Shown here: piece by piece, positions 6,947-7,530 of the stretch
Numbering within the stretch: position 1 is the first letter of the stretch
Layout of the letters: each line of letters begins with the position of its first letter
NCBI GenBank assembly: GCA_013042925.1
Contig: JABDPH010000272.1
Location: 1 to 7,530 of the forward strand
DNA: 7,530 bases
DNA from: Eudoraea sp.
GTDB lineage: Bacteria; Bacteroidota; Bacteroidia; Flavobacteriales; Flavobacteriaceae
Direction: 5' to 3'
Program-made: the position numbers and the translations under genes
Notes under the pieces: generated by a model
Seen by the model: only the letters and a program-made list of their open reading frames with translations
The model's database searches: none
Told to the model about the DNA's origin: nothing

Positions 6947-7530
6947 AAGGAGTTTAATACTTTTAGCAATTTTTTATTCTCTTCCGGGGTTCCTATGGTA
7001 AACCTTAACGTATTGTCACAAAGAGGTTGTGTTGATCTGTTGCGAACGACAACCCCTAATTCTAATATTTCCTTATACCTTCTATTTGCATCATCTACCC
7101 TTACCAAAATGAAATTCGCATCTGAAGGATATATTTCTTTTATAAAATTGATTTTCTCCAATTGTTGCGCCACCCGGTCCCTTTCCATTAAAATTTCTGC
7201 AACCTGTTTTTCTAAAATGGTTGTATTCTGAATCATTTGTAATGCCTTTTGCTGGGTAAGTTCATTTACATTATATGGTGGTTTTATACGGTTTAATATA
7301 GCTATTACCTCCGCAGACCCATAGCATACACCCAGACGTAAACCAGCCATTCCATGGGCTTTGGAAAATGTCCTTGTTACTATAAGATTAGGAAACTGTC
7401 CAAGTCTTTCCAGCCAACTGCTCTGCGTAGCAAAATCTATATATGCTTCGTCTACGACCAGTAAACCACTAAAATTATTAAGAAGAGTTTCTATCTGTGA
7501 TACAGAAAAACTATTTCCGGTAGGGTTATT
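6943..7530 (-). CDS. hisC: Histidinol-phosphate aminotransferase, partial (N-terminus outside window)
   Basis: The reading frame is open from the window edge to the TGA at 6945-6943 and gives 195 residues, the C-terminal part of a class II PLP-dependent aminotransferase. The enzyme transfers the amino group from glutamate to imidazole acetol phosphate. In-window motifs are NNPTGN (1-6), VVDEAYIDF (25-33) with the PLP-contacting Asp and Tyr, [14 protein letters not shown] (54-67) with the Schiff-base Lys57 and phosphate-binding Arg65, and the C-terminal substrate-binding Arg in LRFTIGT. The spacing matches E. coli HisC Asp184/Tyr187/Lys214, so about 157 residues lie beyond the edge. The ATG at 7350 is internal and is not the start. 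The stop overlaps the hisB start by 4 bases, which suggests translational coupling. Confidence 0.96.
   Translation of the reverse strand, partial: NNPTGNSFSVSQIETLLNNFSGLLVVDEAYIDFATQSSWLERLGQFPNLIVTRTFSKAHGMAGLRLGVCYGSAEVIAILNRIKPPYNVNELTQQKALQMIQNTTILEKQVAEILMERDRVAQQLEKINFIKEIYPSDANFILVRVDDANRRYKEILELGVVVRNRSTQPLCDNTLRFTIGTPEENKKLLKVLNSL

Larger units (their letters stand above)
2426..7530 (-). other. Histidine biosynthesis operon, distal part
   Basis: Seven same-strand genes (hisC, hisB, hisH, hisA, DinB-like, hisF, hisIE) are packed with gaps of at most 48 bases. Two junctions are 4-base ATGA overlaps (hisC/hisB and hisA/DinB-like) and one gap is 3 bases (DinB-like/hisF). This supports a single transcript. 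The promoter, any leader or attenuator, and hisG/hisD would lie upstream of the window, so regulation cannot be judged here. No internal terminator was found between these genes. Confidence 0.85.

Noticed and set aside
7348..7350. ATG at 7350 as the hisC start
   Set aside because: The frame stays open to the window edge, and the residues upstream of this Met contain the PLP-binding motifs and the Schiff-base lysine, so the Met is internal.

Overview
The window is an AT-rich bacterial segment in which every convincing gene is read from the minus strand. Transcription therefore runs from high to low coordinates, and almost all of the sequence is coding. Several traits fit Bacteroidota, most likely a marine-type Flavobacteriaceae: a compact his operon in the order hisC-hisB-hisH-hisA-(DinB-like)-hisF-hisIE, fused bifunctional HisB and HisIE, A/T-rich start regions without Shine-Dalgarno motifs, and overall codon use. 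This assignment is inferred from gene order and protein character, not from a database match.

Layout in transcription order. Positions 7530-6943 hold the C-terminal part of hisC, whose start lies outside the window. Then follow bifunctional hisB (6946-5792), hisH (5743-5159), hisA (5115-4339), a DinB/DUF1572-like putative metalloprotein (4342-3821), hisF (3817-3062) and fused hisIE (3028-2426). After a 66-base spacer comes a VWA-domain protein (2359-1217), then after 50 bases a chelatase/MoxR-like AAA+ ATPase (1166 to beyond position 1). hisG and hisD are not in the window and would be expected upstream of hisC. The longest stretch without a gene is the 66-base spacer, and no RNA gene, CRISPR array or insertion sequence was seen.

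Working together, HisI and HisE (one protein) hydrolyse the PR-ATP side chain and open the ring. HisA isomerises ProFAR to PRFAR. HisH and HisF form the glutamine-dependent synthase that makes imidazole glycerol phosphate and AICAR. The C-terminal domain of HisB dehydrates IGP, HisC transaminates, and the N-terminal domain of HisB dephosphorylates histidinol phosphate. The VWA/AAA+ pair is a separate module of the chelatase/MoxR type, with no evident link to histidine.

The points most worth a second look are: the DinB-like gene inserted with tight coupling between hisA and hisF; loss of all four zinc ligands in the HisB phosphatase domain; a perfect triple 7-bp tandem repeat inside hisH; an insertion of about 17 residues in HisA; and the VWA/AAA+ pair with an Asn in Walker B. 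No completely new multi-gene system is evident.
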